Positions 7,011-15,132 of a stretch of DNA of 49,395 bases are shown here, one piece after another. The notes beneath the pieces are model-generated. The model was not told the origin of the DNA. It ran no database searches and saw nothing but the letters and a program-made list of their open reading frames with translations. The DNA is from Lachnospiraceae bacterium (GTDB lineage Bacteria > Bacillota > Clostridia > Lachnospirales > Lachnospiraceae), in the NCBI GenBank assembly GCA_024695465.1, contig JAILID010000034.1:1-49395 (forward strand), read 5' to 3'. Position 1 is the stretch's first letter. Each line of letters begins with the position of its first letter. Position numbers and translations under genes: made by a program.

Positions 7011-8714
7011 ATGCTGCTTGAAGACGTCCTGAATGTAAAAAGGCTCATCCTGGTTGCGGATGATCAGGAAATCAACCGGGAAATTCTCGGCATGATTCTG
7101 GAAGACAGCTTTACGATCATCTACGCGGAGAACGGAGTTGAAGCCCTGCGGCTCGCCCGGGAAAACCGCAAGGTATTATCCGCCATCCTGCTCGATCTCA
7201 TCATGCCGGAGATGGATGGCTACGAGGTGATCAAAACCCTCAAACAGGATTCCGAGCTGTCTCACATTCCCATCATCGTCCTGACGGCAGAGGCCAGCGC
7301 GGAGCTTGAGACGCTTCGCCTCGGGGCGGCGACCTTCATCACCAAGCCTTTCGATAACGACGAGATCATTCTGGCCCGGGTCGCCCGGATCGTTGAGCTC
7401 TCCGAGACCCAGCGGATCCTCCGCGCCACGGAGCGCGACGAGCTCACAGGCCTTTACAGCGAGAGGTTCTTCTTCGAGTACGCGGAGCAGTATCGTCTCT
7501 ACCGCCCCGAGCAGGACAAGGACGTCATGGCCATCGACATCTGCCGTTTCCGCGTGCTGAATGAGATGTACGGCCGGACCTTCGGGGATCTGGTCCTGTC
7601 CACACTGGGGAAGACCATCGCCATGAACCTGCGCAAGTACGGCGGCATCGGAGGACGGATCGATTCCAACACCATCTTCATCTTCATGCCCCATCAGAAC
7701 AATCACGAGCTCATCATCGATTCCCTGACCCGGACCCTGAACGCGTTAAAACCCGGACTCAATATCCGCCTCCGCATGGGGGTCTGCACCATGGGCGACC
7801 ACGTCTTAAACCTCCAGCACCGCTTCTCAAGGGCCAAGGACGCCTGCAACATGCTGCGGAACAATTACCGCAAGTCCGTCCAGATCTACGACGAGGAGAT
7901 GCACCAGCAGGAAGTCCTCAAGCAGGCCCTTCTGAACGACCTGCCGAAGGCGCTTGAGGAGGAGCAGTTCATCGTCTATTACCAGCCCAAGTTCGACATC
8001 ACCGGCAGCCATCCCTTCCTGAGGTCCGCGGAGGCTTTGATCCGCTGGAAGCATCCCGTCTACGGGATGATCTCTCCGGGCGTCTTTATTCCCCTCTTCG
8101 AATCCAACGGCCTCATTCACAAGGTCGATTATTTCGTCTGGAAAAAGACGGCGCAGCAGATCCGCATCTGGCGGGACCGCTACGGGATCACCCTCCCCAT
8201 CTCGGTCAACCTCTCCCGGGTCAACATCCACGAGGAGAACCTGGAAAACAAGCTTATGGAGCTCGTCAGGGAAAATGATCTCTCCCCGCAGGATCTTCAT
8301 CTGGAGGTAACAGAGTCCGCCTACACGGACGACGCCTCCCGGCTCGTTGAGGTTATCGTGCGGCTCCGGGAGCTGGGCTTCGCCATCGAGATGGATGATT
8401 TCGGTTCCGGCTACTCTTCCCTCAACATGCTCTCCCTGCTCCCCATCGACGTGCTGAAGATGGACATGCAGTTCGTCCGGAACCTCAAAGACGAAGATTC
8501 TTCCGCCCACAAGATGGTCCAGATCATCCTCGACATCGCGAAGTATCTGAACGTCCCGGTCATCGCCGAGGGAGCGGAAAATGAAATTCAGGTCCGGATC
8601 CTCAAGAACGCCGGCTGCCATATGATCCAGGGTTACTATTTTTCCAGGCCGGTGCCGCCTGAAGAATTTGAAAAATTTATTGAAGAAAGAAAAGAAAGCG
8701 AGGCTGCGTCATGA
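7011..8714 (+). CDS. Response regulator with receiver, degenerate GGDEF and EAL domains (c-di-GMP phosphodiesterase)
   Basis: I start it at ATG 7011, which has AGAGGG nine bases upstream; a TTG at 6975 in frame lacks a ribosome site. The 567-aa protein has a receiver domain (about 10-130) with acid pair D17/D18, phospho-acceptor D62 in LLDLIMPEMDG and K112 in TKPF. A GGDEF-like domain (about 145-300) has lost its motif (IDSNT in its place). The EAL domain (about 310-557) is intact in the residues I can check: EAL at 341-343, N400, E435, DDFGSGYSSL (462-463), K483 and E520. It should therefore degrade c-di-GMP when its receiver is phosphorylated. The next gene, overlapping by ATGA, encodes an HPt protein that could phosphorylate it; no histidine kinase is nearby. 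Confidence 0.88.
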   Translation: MLLEDVLNVKRLILVADDQEINREILGMILEDSFTIIYAENGVEALRLARENRKVLSAILLDLIMPEMDGYEVIKTLKQDSELSHIPIIVLTAEASAELETLRLGAATFITKPFDNDEIILARVARIVELSETQRILRATERDELTGLYSERFFFEYAEQYRLYRPEQDKDVMAIDICRFRVLNEMYGRTFGDLVLSTLGKTIAMNLRKYGGIGGRIDSNTIFIFMPHQNNHELIIDSLTRTLNALKPGLNIRLRMGVCTMGDHVLNLQHRFSRAKDACNMLRNNYRKSVQIYDEEMHQQEVLKQALLNDLPKALEEEQFIVYYQPKFDITGSHPFLRSAEALIRWKHPVYGMISPGVFIPLFESNGLIHKVDYFVWKKTAQQIRIWRDRYGITLPISVNLSRVNIHEENLENKLMELVRENDLSPQDLHLEVTESAYTDDASRLVEVIVRLRELGFAIEMDDFGSGYSSLNMLSLLPIDVLKMDMQFVRNLKDEDSSAHKMVQIILDIAKYLNVPVIAEGAENEIQVRILKNAGCHMIQGYYFSRPVPPEEFEKFIEERKESEAAS

Positions 8715-9085
8715 CTCTTGAAGAATTATACTCCTCCATCAGCGGAGATTACGATTACGCCAAAAAAGTGCTGCGGATGGACAAAATGATCGACCGCTTC
8801 ATCCTGAAGTTCGCCAAGGATCCTTCCATGCAGAAGCTGTCCGCCGCCTACGAAAGCGGGGACGCTACCGGGATCTTCGAAGGCGCCCACAGCGTAAAGG
8901 GCGTAACCGCCAACATAGGCCTGACGACGCTCTCTTCCCTCACAGCCAGGATCTCGGATGAGTTCCGCCCCGGAAGCTCCCGAAAGCTTTCGGACGAGGA
9001 GCTGGATAAGATCGTCAAGGAAGCCCAGGCCCTCTACGATACGACCGTAAAAATGATCGCCCGCTACGAGGCGGAGAAGGCGTGA
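8711..9085 (+). CDS. HPt domain phosphotransfer protein
   Basis: A 124-aa single-domain protein, helical throughout, with the histidine phosphotransfer motif GAHSVKGVTANIG (H60 the phospho-accepting residue). HPt proteins carry phosphate between hybrid sensor kinases and response regulators. Its ATG overlaps the stop of the REC-EAL gene (ATGA), so the two are made together and are probably partners: the phosphate source would be an unlinked hybrid histidine kinase. The start at 8711 is fixed by the overlap, and the sequence has no membrane segment. A terminator-like hairpin begins inside its last codons. Confidence 0.87.
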   Translation: MTLEELYSSISGDYDYAKKVLRMDKMIDRFILKFAKDPSMQKLSAAYESGDATGIFEGAHSVKGVTANIGLTTLSSLTARISDEFRPGSSRKLSDEELDKIVKEAQALYDTTVKMIARYEAEKA

Positions 9086-9111
9086 CCGCTTAAGGTTCCG
9101 CCTTCTTTTTT
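9076..9111 (+). terminator. Rho-independent terminator after the HPt gene
   Basis: GAAGGCG (9076-9082) pairs with CGCCTTC (9099-9105), followed by six T. The 5' arm overlaps the end of the HPt coding region. An alternative GGCGGA/TCCGCC pairing (9070-9075 with 9097-9102) competes with it. Confidence 0.65.
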
Positions 9112-9117
9112 CCGTTC

Positions 9118-9146
9118 TTGCATTTTTCACAAATAGCGATTATGAT
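9118..9146 (+). promoter_or_regulatory. Possible promoter for the PPIase-fliB pair
   Basis: TTGCAT (9118-9123) and TATGAT (9141-9146) are spaced by 17 bases, just after the preceding terminator. This would give a leader of about 190 bases containing duplicated sequences. Another AT-rich stretch nearer the gene (9301-9320) could also act as a -10 region. Confidence 0.45.
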
Positions 9147-9225
9147 AGTTGAGTCCTTTTTCCGGGCGGAAGTCCTTTTTCCCCGCCGAGGATAAGCGCC
9201 CCGCGGCAGCGCGCAGGGCCTTACT

Positions 9226-9259
9226 CCGGATGATCGGCTGACCCGGATGATCGGCTGAC
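9226..9259. repeat. 17-bp tandem duplication in the leader
   Basis: CCGGATGATCGGCTGAC occurs twice in tandem (9226-9242 and 9243-9259). A second small direct repeat, AGTCCTTTTTCC, occurs twice just upstream (about 9152 and 9171). Both lie in the 260-bp gap between the HPt gene and the PPIase gene, which holds no gene that I can see. Confidence 0.85.
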
Positions 9260-9346
9260 GCCGACTTTAATCCGCGCTTTGATCCCGCGGAGCGGGCGCT
9301 AAAATACGCGATATATATACGCAGATTGCTTATGGAGGTTATTATT

Positions 9347-10345
9347 ATGAAAAGAAAACTACTGATCATGTTCCTTGCCGCCGCTTTCGTCCTTGGCGCC
9401 TGCGGCGGACAGGCAGCCGATTCCGGCAAGGACGCTTCTTCCGAAGCGGCGTCATCGAATGTCAGCGAATCCGCAAGCGGCTCGGACGCTTCCTCCGAGG
9501 ATACGCCGACGCCGGATGAGGCTTCCGAGTCGGATTCCGACAACGCGGTGGGCGACATCCTGCTGGATGACGCGCCGGTTTCGGAGGAGAATTTCGACGC
9601 CGAAAAATACTCGGATTTCATTTCCCTCGCAGCCTATGACGAGTTCAGCCCCTACGCCCCGGACGGCACCAGGGTCGAGAACGGCATGACGGTCAACATC
9701 GATTACACCGGCTACGCGGACCTGGACGGCGACGGGGAGGTCGAGCCTTTCGACGGCGGCGCCACGAAGGGGAATGGAGAGCCGCTTAAGATCGGTTCCC
9801 ATTCCTATATCGACGACTTTGAGGAGCAGCTGATCGGGCACGTTAAGGGCGACGAGGTCGAAGTCAACGTCACCTTCCCCGAGGACTACGGCAGCGAAGA
9901 ACTCAGCGGCAAGGACGCCCGCTTCGACGTCACAATCAACGAGATCGTGAAGGAGACCGCGGATGACTACTTCTCAAAAGTCTGCAACAATTCCACCACC
10001 CTGGCTTACCCGGCGGATATCTGGAACGAGATCGTCGATTACTTCAACCACTACGCGGAAAAGAACAGCATGACGACGGAGGAACTTTTCAGCCAGGTGG
10101 GCCTCGACCAGGACAGCTACATGAGATCCCGGGCCAAAATCCTGCTCACCGCCTACTCGATCCTGGCAAGCGAAGGGATCAGCGCCGATAGCGAGGAGTA
10201 CCTGAAGACCCAGAGCGATTTCCTCGCTTACTACGGCTTTGCGGACGACGCGGAGGCTATGGAGAACGGGATGACGCAGCTCGAGCTTGATTATTCCGTA
10301 TCTTACAACCTTGCCCTGAATAAGCTTAAGGAGCTGGCTAAGTGA
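9347..10345 (+). CDS. Lipoprotein FKBP-type peptidyl-prolyl isomerase with trigger-factor-like C-terminal region
   Basis: The start is ATG 9347, preceded by GGAGG eight bases upstream. The signal peptide ends in a lipobox, VLGACGG, so the mature protein should be anchored by the Cys at about residue 19. A Ser/Asp/Glu-rich linker of about 60 residues follows, then an FKBP-like domain (about 105-210: VNIDYTGYADLDG, KIGSHSYIDDFEEQLIGHVKGDEVEV, FPEDYG) in the form found in trigger factor and SlyD-like proteins. The last 120 residues are helical and resemble the trigger factor arm region. It probably helps fold exported proteins at the membrane surface. Its stop overlaps the GTG start of the FliB-like gene. 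Confidence 0.85.
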   Translation: MKRKLLIMFLAAAFVLGACGGQAADSGKDASSEAASSNVSESASGSDASSEDTPTPDEASESDSDNAVGDILLDDAPVSEENFDAEKYSDFISLAAYDEFSPYAPDGTRVENGMTVNIDYTGYADLDGDGEVEPFDGGATKGNGEPLKIGSHSYIDDFEEQLIGHVKGDEVEVNVTFPEDYGSEELSGKDARFDVTINEIVKETADDYFSKVCNNSTTLAYPADIWNEIVDYFNHYAEKNSMTTEELFSQVGLDQDSYMRSRAKILLTAYSILASEGISADSEEYLKTQSDFLAYYGFADDAEAMENGMTQLELDYSVSYNLALNKLKELAK

Positions 10346-11520
10346 AGCTGAGACTGCCGGAGTATTTCGTTGATTTCGCCTGCATCGGGGGAAAATGCCC
10401 CGATTCCTGCTGCGTGGGCTGGGAGCTGGATATCGACGAGGAGACCTATGACTATTACCAGGCGCTTCCCGGATCTTTCGGGGAGCGCCTGCGGGCCGCG
10501 ATCTCCAGAAAGTCCGATTCCGGCGGCGCGGGCGGCGTTTTCGGCCTGGAAGGCGATTACACCTTCCGGGTCCCGGTCAACGGGCGCTGTCCCTTCCTGA
10601 ACCGGGATAATCTCTGCGATATCGTCCTTACGCTCGGTCCGGAGGCCCTCTGTACGGTCTGCTCCGAGTATCCCCGTTACACCTTCCAGCTGGGAAACAG
10701 CATCGAAAAAAGCCTTACCCTCTCCTGTCCGGAGGCGGGAAGGCTTATTTTTACCATGATCCGGCCCATGGGCTTTACCGAGACCGATCTGGGGGAGTCT
10801 GAGGCCGGAGCGCTTTTCGATGAAGACGGGACTTCCGGCGAAGCCTTTTCCGAGGAGGAGGAGCTTTTCTGCCGGGCCGTCGGCCGTGTCCGGGATACCG
10901 CGATCCGGATCCTGTCCGCAAGGCCCCGTCCGCTTTCGGAGCGGACGGCCTGTTTCATCCGCTACGCCGAGAGGATGCAGGAGCTTCTTAACGACAGCGC
11001 CTATCTGACTTCCTTTCCGGCCCGCTATGAGGAGGCCGGGGCTCCCTTCGAAGCCTTCCTTTTGGAGCCGAAGTTTCTTTCCGGCGCGGTTCCGGACGGT
11101 TTCGACGAGTTTGAGGAACGCCTGCGCATCCTTTCCGGGCTTGAAGTCCTGGACACGCGCTGGGAGAAATCCCTTGAAGGGCTTCGGCGCATGGCTTCCG
11201 AAGGGATCTACGCCGCGCGCCTTGACGCCTACCGGGCCTTCCGCAGGGAGGATCCCTTAGATGATTACGAATTCCTCCTCTGCTACTTCGTCAACCGCTA
11301 TTTTCCCCGGGCCGCCTACGACTTAAACCTTCTTTCCAAGGCCCGCCTCGCCCTTTTCGGCTGTCTGACCGTGCGGGACCTGGATGCGGCTTTGTTCCAT
11401 GAAAATGAAGGGCGCTTTTCATTTTCCGACCGAATTCGAAACGCCGCGAACTACTCCCGGGAGGTCGAGCACTCGGACGAGAATCTCGAGCTGATCGAGG
11501 AAGAACTGATCTTTAACTAA
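10342..11520 (+). CDS. fliB: FliB-like lysine-N-methylase family protein
   Basis: A 392-aa protein that starts with GTG overlapping the previous stop (GTGA). The N-terminal part has the cysteine pattern of the FliB family: CIGGKCPDSCC, then CPFLNRDNLCDI and CTVCSEYPR, consistent with binding an iron-sulfur cluster. FliB methylates surface lysines of flagellin in Salmonella; many clostridial homologues are annotated only by similarity. No flagellar gene is visible here, so the substrate could be flagellin encoded elsewhere or another surface protein. Pairing with an exported PPIase is suggestive of work on surface proteins but this is inference. A strong terminator follows 4 bases after the stop. 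Confidence 0.8.
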   Translation: MKLRLPEYFVDFACIGGKCPDSCCVGWELDIDEETYDYYQALPGSFGERLRAAISRKSDSGGAGGVFGLEGDYTFRVPVNGRCPFLNRDNLCDIVLTLGPEALCTVCSEYPRYTFQLGNSIEKSLTLSCPEAGRLIFTMIRPMGFTETDLGESEAGALFDEDGTSGEAFSEEEELFCRAVGRVRDTAIRILSARPRPLSERTACFIRYAERMQELLNDSAYLTSFPARYEEAGAPFEAFLLEPKFLSGAVPDGFDEFEERLRILSGLEVLDTRWEKSLEGLRRMASEGIYAARLDAYRAFRREDPLDDYEFLLCYFVNRYFPRAAYDLNLLSKARLALFGCLTVRDLDAALFHENEGRFSFSDRIRNAANYSREVEHSDENLELIEEELIFN

Positions 11521-11523
11521 AGC

Positions 11524-11560
11524 AAGGCAGGAGAAGCGAATCCTTCTCCTGCCTTATTTT
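11524..11560 (+). terminator. Strong intrinsic terminator
   Basis: AAGGCAGGAGAAG (11524-11536) pairs perfectly with CTTCTCCTGCCTT (11543-11555), followed by ATTTTAT. It lies between the convergent FliB-like and YihY-like genes. The plus-strand side has the better T-run, but it may also stop minus-strand transcription. Confidence 0.9.
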
Positions 11561-11563
11561 ATC

Positions 11564-12400
11564 TTAATCCTTCCGCTCCCGGCGGAGCAGCTCGTTGATC
11601 TCCGCGCCCATCATGACGAAGTAGCAGCAGAAATAGAGCCAGAACATGACCAGGGTCAGGGTGGAAAGGCTTCCGTACATGGAAAATCCGTTGAAGCCGG
11701 TGACATAGATTCGGACGACTTCCGAGAAGATGTACCAGGCCCCGGCGGCAAAGAGGGCCCCGGGCAGCTGATCCTTGAAGCGCAGGCGCTTGTGGGGAAA
11801 GAACTTGTACATGATGAGGAAGAGCAGGGTCAGGATCAGCAGGGTGTAGAAGGCCCGGAAGGCCGTCGAGAAAACGAAAAGCGGGATAAAGCCGGGCCGG
11901 TTCTCAAGGATGAAGCCGCGGAGCGCCTGCCAGAAGACCGAGGAGGCGATCCCCGCGGCGGTGATGAAGACAAATACCACCGTGTAGAGGATCGACCAGA
12001 GTCGGATGACCAGCCAGCTGCGGATCTCCTCGGCCCTGCAGATCACGTCCAGCCCGGTATTGAGGGCGTACATGGCCTTGGAAGCCGCCCAGAGCGCGGT
12101 GAGCACCGTGACCGGGACCAGGCCGAAGCCGCCGGAATAGAGTTCTTCAAGAATGCTGTGGAGGGTCGGGAGAAGATACTCCGGGAGCACGGAATCCAGG
12201 GCCAGATAGATGGTTTCCCGGCTGATAAGCGTCCGGCTCAGAAGCTGCAGAAGAAGGATCAGAAACGGGAAGACCGACATCAGAATGTAGAAGGCGGCCT
12301 GGGCCGCGTAGGTGCCGATTCGATCTCTTGAGCTCTTCATGAAGACCCGGAAGCCAAAGGTCGCGGCTTCGATAAGCTTTTCCCTGCTCACTCTCCGCAT
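11564..12400 (-). CDS. YihY/BrkB-family integral membrane protein
   Basis: A 278-aa protein with about six hydrophobic segments and the family's features: an N-terminal YAAQAAFYILMSVFPFLILL segment, a central WAASKAMYALNTGLDVI motif and a C-terminal GSLSTLTLVMFWLYFCCYF helix followed by GAEINELLRRE. The family was once called ribonuclease BN but is now regarded as a membrane protein of uncertain function, perhaps a transporter. It overlaps the end of rsmI by 13 bases and is the last gene of the holB operon. The link to that operon looks like clustering rather than a pathway. Confidence 0.88.
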   Translation of the reverse strand: MRRVSREKLIEAATFGFRVFMKSSRDRIGTYAAQAAFYILMSVFPFLILLLQLLSRTLISRETIYLALDSVLPEYLLPTLHSILEELYSGGFGLVPVTVLTALWAASKAMYALNTGLDVICRAEEIRSWLVIRLWSILYTVVFVFITAAGIASSVFWQALRGFILENRPGFIPLFVFSTAFRAFYTLLILTLLFLIMYKFFPHKRLRFKDQLPGALFAAGAWYIFSEVVRIYVTGFNGFSMYGSLSTLTLVMFWLYFCCYFVMMGAEINELLRRERKD

Positions 12401-13254
12401 GGCGTCTCCTCCTCATGAAGCAGGGCCTGATAGACCTCCCTCCTCGTAAGCCCCCGGTCCTTCGCCGCGGCCTTCATGGCCTCCTTGCGGCTCAGGCCTT
12501 TTGCTTCATAGGAGGCCACATGGTCCAAAAGGCTGATCCCGGCGTAAGCTTCCTGCTTCCGGGCTTCCAGCTCCTCCCGGTTCCTTCCCTCAAGGACCAG
12601 GACGTACTCGCCCCGGGCCGGAACCCGGGCCAGTTCCTTCAGGGCCTCCCCGATCGTCGTGTCCGTCAGGGTCTCGTATCTCTTGGTCAGCTCGCGGCAG
12701 AGCGTTATGGGGCGCTCTTCTCCCAGCGCCTCCGCGAGGAGCGCAAGGGTTTTTTCGAGCCGGTGGGGGGCTTCATAGAGGATCAGGGTGCGGGTTTCGG
12801 TTTTCATTTCCTCAAGGATCCGCTCCCTTTCCTTCCGGTCCTGGGGCAGGAAGCCTTCGAAGGAAAAGCGCCGGGAATCCCGGCCGGAAAGGGCCAGGGC
12901 CGTGACGACGGCGCTCGCTCCGGGCACCGCGCTGACCGGGACTCCCGCCTCATGGCAGAGGCAGACCAGGGACTCGCCGGGGTCGGAAATGGCGGGCATC
13001 CCCGCGTCGCTTATGAGGGCGATCGTCTGCCCGTCCTCAAGCTTCCCGACAAGCTCCGGCCCCCTTGTCTTCTCGTTGAATTTGTGATAACTGATGCAGG
13101 GCGTGCGGATCCCGTAGCGCGCCAGAAGGACTCCGGAGGTCCGGGTATCCTCGCAGGCGATCAGATCCGCTTCCGAAAGGATCCGGACAGCCCGGTAGGT
13201 CATGTCTTCCAGGTTGCCGATGGGGGTCGCGACCAGATAGAGCGTTCCGGTCAT
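12388..13254 (-). CDS. rsmI: 16S rRNA (cytidine-1402-2'-O)-methyltransferase RsmI
   Basis: A 288-aa tetrapyrrole-methylase-fold protein with the RsmI hallmarks: YLVATPIGNLEDMTYRA at the N-terminus, EDTRTSGVLL, ALISDAGMPAISDPG and VPGASAVVTALALSG for S-adenosylmethionine binding, and YEAPHRL. RsmI adds the 2'-O-methyl group to C1402 in the ribosomal decoding centre. Length and motifs are normal for the family. It overlaps trmN6 by 4 bases. The order holB-ricT-trmN6-rsmI matches that around yaaT, yabB and yraL-like genes of Firmicutes. Confidence 0.96.
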   Translation of the reverse strand: MTGTLYLVATPIGNLEDMTYRAVRILSEADLIACEDTRTSGVLLARYGIRTPCISYHKFNEKTRGPELVGKLEDGQTIALISDAGMPAISDPGESLVCLCHEAGVPVSAVPGASAVVTALALSGRDSRRFSFEGFLPQDRKERERILEEMKTETRTLILYEAPHRLEKTLALLAEALGEERPITLCRELTKRYETLTDTTIGEALKELARVPARGEYVLVLEGRNREELEARKQEAYAGISLLDHVASYEAKGLSRKEAMKAAAKDRGLTRREVYQALLHEEETPCGE

Positions 13255-13991
13255 AGGCTGCCTCCCTTCTTTCCGTATAACGCAAGCAATTCTTCCGTGT
13301 AGCTGCCGTCCTCCCCGTAGACGATCAGCGGAGGCTCGACGGACAGGCCCGGATTCCCGCCCTTAACCGCTTCGACAAGGAGCAGGTTGGCCTCCCGGTC
13401 CCGGCCGGGATGCACCAGGCGGAGGCGTTTGGGTTCCAGCTGAAAGCGGCTAAGGAGCGGCAGGATTTCCGCAAGGCGCCCGGGCCGGTGGACCATGGTA
13501 AAGCGCCCCCGCATCCGAAGGGCCCGCGCGCCCGCGCGCACCGCGTCTTCCAGGGTCATCGCGATCTCATGCCGGGCCAGGTTCCTCTGGTCCGCGGAGC
13601 CGATGAGGCCGTGGCCGCCTTTGATGTAGGGGGGATTGACAGTTACCAGAGAAAAGGAAGCCGCCGGCAGATACCGATCGGCTTCCTTCACATCGCCCCT
13701 TAGGATCCGGATCTTATCAAATAAGCCGTTATAGCGCACGGACCGAGCGGCCAGTCCGGCAGCTTCCTCCTGGAGCTCCAGTCCCGTAAAATGAACCTCG
13801 ATCTCCCGCTTCTTAGCTTCGGCTTCCATGATGAGGGGAACGACTCCGCTGCCCGTGCAGAGGTCCAGGACCTCGTCCCCTTTCCGCAGGCGGGGGTAGT
13901 GGGCCAGGAGGACCGCGTCGATTCCGAAGAGGAAGCCGTCCGTGTCCTGGTAAATGAAATTCCCGTTTTCAAGATCGTCAAGACGTATCAT
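13251..13991 (-). CDS. trmN6: tRNA1(Val) (adenine-37-N6)-methyltransferase-like protein
   Basis: A class I methyltransferase of 246 aa from ATG 13991 (MIRLDDLENGN), which has AAGGAA upstream. A longer in-frame extension to 14195 is very Arg-rich, overlaps ricT and is rejected. Motif I is VLDLCTGSG (41-49) and the catalytic NPPY motif is at 119-122, typical of adenine-N6 methyltransferases acting on tRNA, rRNA or protein glutamine. B. subtilis YabB occupies the same chromosomal position next to yaaT. The exact substrate in this organism is inferred from family membership. Confidence 0.88.
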   Translation of the reverse strand: MIRLDDLENGNFIYQDTDGFLFGIDAVLLAHYPRLRKGDEVLDLCTGSGVVPLIMEAEAKKREIEVHFTGLELQEEAAGLAARSVRYNGLFDKIRILRGDVKEADRYLPAASFSLVTVNPPYIKGGHGLIGSADQRNLARHEIAMTLEDAVRAGARALRMRGRFTMVHRPGRLAEILPLLSRFQLEPKRLRLVHPGRDREANLLLVEAVKGGNPGLSVEPPLIVYGEDGSYTEELLALYGKKGGSL

Positions 13992-14019
13992 AGATCCCGC
14001 ATTTCCTTCCGTTTCCCGG

Positions 14020-15111
14020 TCATGAATTTCCTTTTTTATTCGTCTCGTTTTTCCGGGCGTCAGTCTTCTGCGCGTCGGTCTTCTGCGCCTCATTCTTCTG
14101 CGCATCAGCCTTCCGCCGGCGCGGACGCTTCGGGCGCGGAGCGCGGCCCTCTTCCGCTCCTTCGGGGACCGGGGGCTTCTCCGCCCGTTTTTCATTTCCC
14201 TTCTTCTCCGGGCTTTCCGCCTTTCCCTTCCCGTCGGCCGCTTTTTTGGGGGCCTTCTCCGTCCTGGCCGGCTCCTTGCATTTCGGCTTCTTCGAATGAG
14301 GGATAAAGCTGATCTCGTCTATGTGGTACTCCTTAAGCTCCCTCTCGTCGTTGTCCATTTCGACGATGCACTTGACGCACTGGCGCAGGATGTCCACGGA
14401 CTGGACCTCGCCGCGGCGGCCGTCGGGGGCCGTCATCTGGTCTCCCTTGCCCGGCAGGCCCCTGGAGAGATAGGCGTAGGTGTCCGCTTCATTCTTCAGG
14501 CAGCACATAAGGCGTCCGCAGCTGCCGGAGATCTTGGCCGGATTGAGCGAGAGGTTCTGCTCCTTGGCCATCTTGATGGAGACCGGGGCGAATTCGGTCA
14601 GGAAGGTGTGGCAGCACAGGGGCCGCCCGCAGATGCCCATGCCTCCTAAGAGCTTGGTCTCGTCCCGGACGCCGACCTGGCGCAGCTCGATCCGCGTCTT
14701 GAAGATCCCGGCGAGGTCCTTGACCAGGTCCCGGAAGTCGATCCGGCCATCCGCGGTGAAGTAAAAGAGAACCTTGCTGTTGTCGAAGGTGTATTCCGCC
14801 TTGATGAGCTTCATTTCCAGATTCCGCTCCGCGATCTTGCTCTTGCAGATCCAGTAGGCCTCCCGCTCCTTGCGGCGGTTTTCCGCTTCCCGCTCCCGGT
14901 CAGCTTCCGTCGCCATGCGGATGACCGGCTTTAAGGGCTTCGGGATCTTTTCCTCATCCATCTCCATCGGGGAGATGACGACATAACCGTATTCGATCCC
15001 CCGCGCGGTCTCCACGATCACCCGGTCGTCATAGTGAATCTCGAAATGCATCGGATCGAAAAAATAGATTTTGCTTACATTTTTAAACTTTACGCCAACA
15101 ATTTTACCCAT
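14020..15111 (-). CDS. ricT: PSP1-domain protein RicT (YaaT)
   Basis: A 363-aa protein. The first 275 residues form the PSP1/RicT domain, with the cysteine signatures GICGRPLCC and SGSCGRLMCCL that can bind iron-sulfur clusters in the RicA-F-T (Y) complex. In B. subtilis that complex activates RNase Y-dependent mRNA maturation and affects sporulation, competence and biofilm. The last 90 residues are a low-complexity tail, Lys/Glu/Ala/Pro-rich, ending in repeated AQK(T/N)xAQKTDA units. The tail is longer than in the B. subtilis protein (about 275 aa). Gene order holB-ricT is conserved in Firmicutes. Confidence 0.95.
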   Translation of the reverse strand: MGKIVGVKFKNVSKIYFFDPMHFEIHYDDRVIVETARGIEYGYVVISPMEMDEEKIPKPLKPVIRMATEADREREAENRRKEREAYWICKSKIAERNLEMKLIKAEYTFDNSKVLFYFTADGRIDFRDLVKDLAGIFKTRIELRQVGVRDETKLLGGMGICGRPLCCHTFLTEFAPVSIKMAKEQNLSLNPAKISGSCGRLMCCLKNEADTYAYLSRGLPGKGDQMTAPDGRRGEVQSVDILRQCVKCIVEMDNDERELKEYHIDEISFIPHSKKPKCKEPARTEKAPKKAADGKGKAESPEKKGNEKRAEKPPVPEGAEEGRAPRPKRPRRRKADAQKNEAQKTDAQKTDARKNETNKKGNS

Positions 15112-15132
15112 ATGTACTCCTATACGGCTCCT

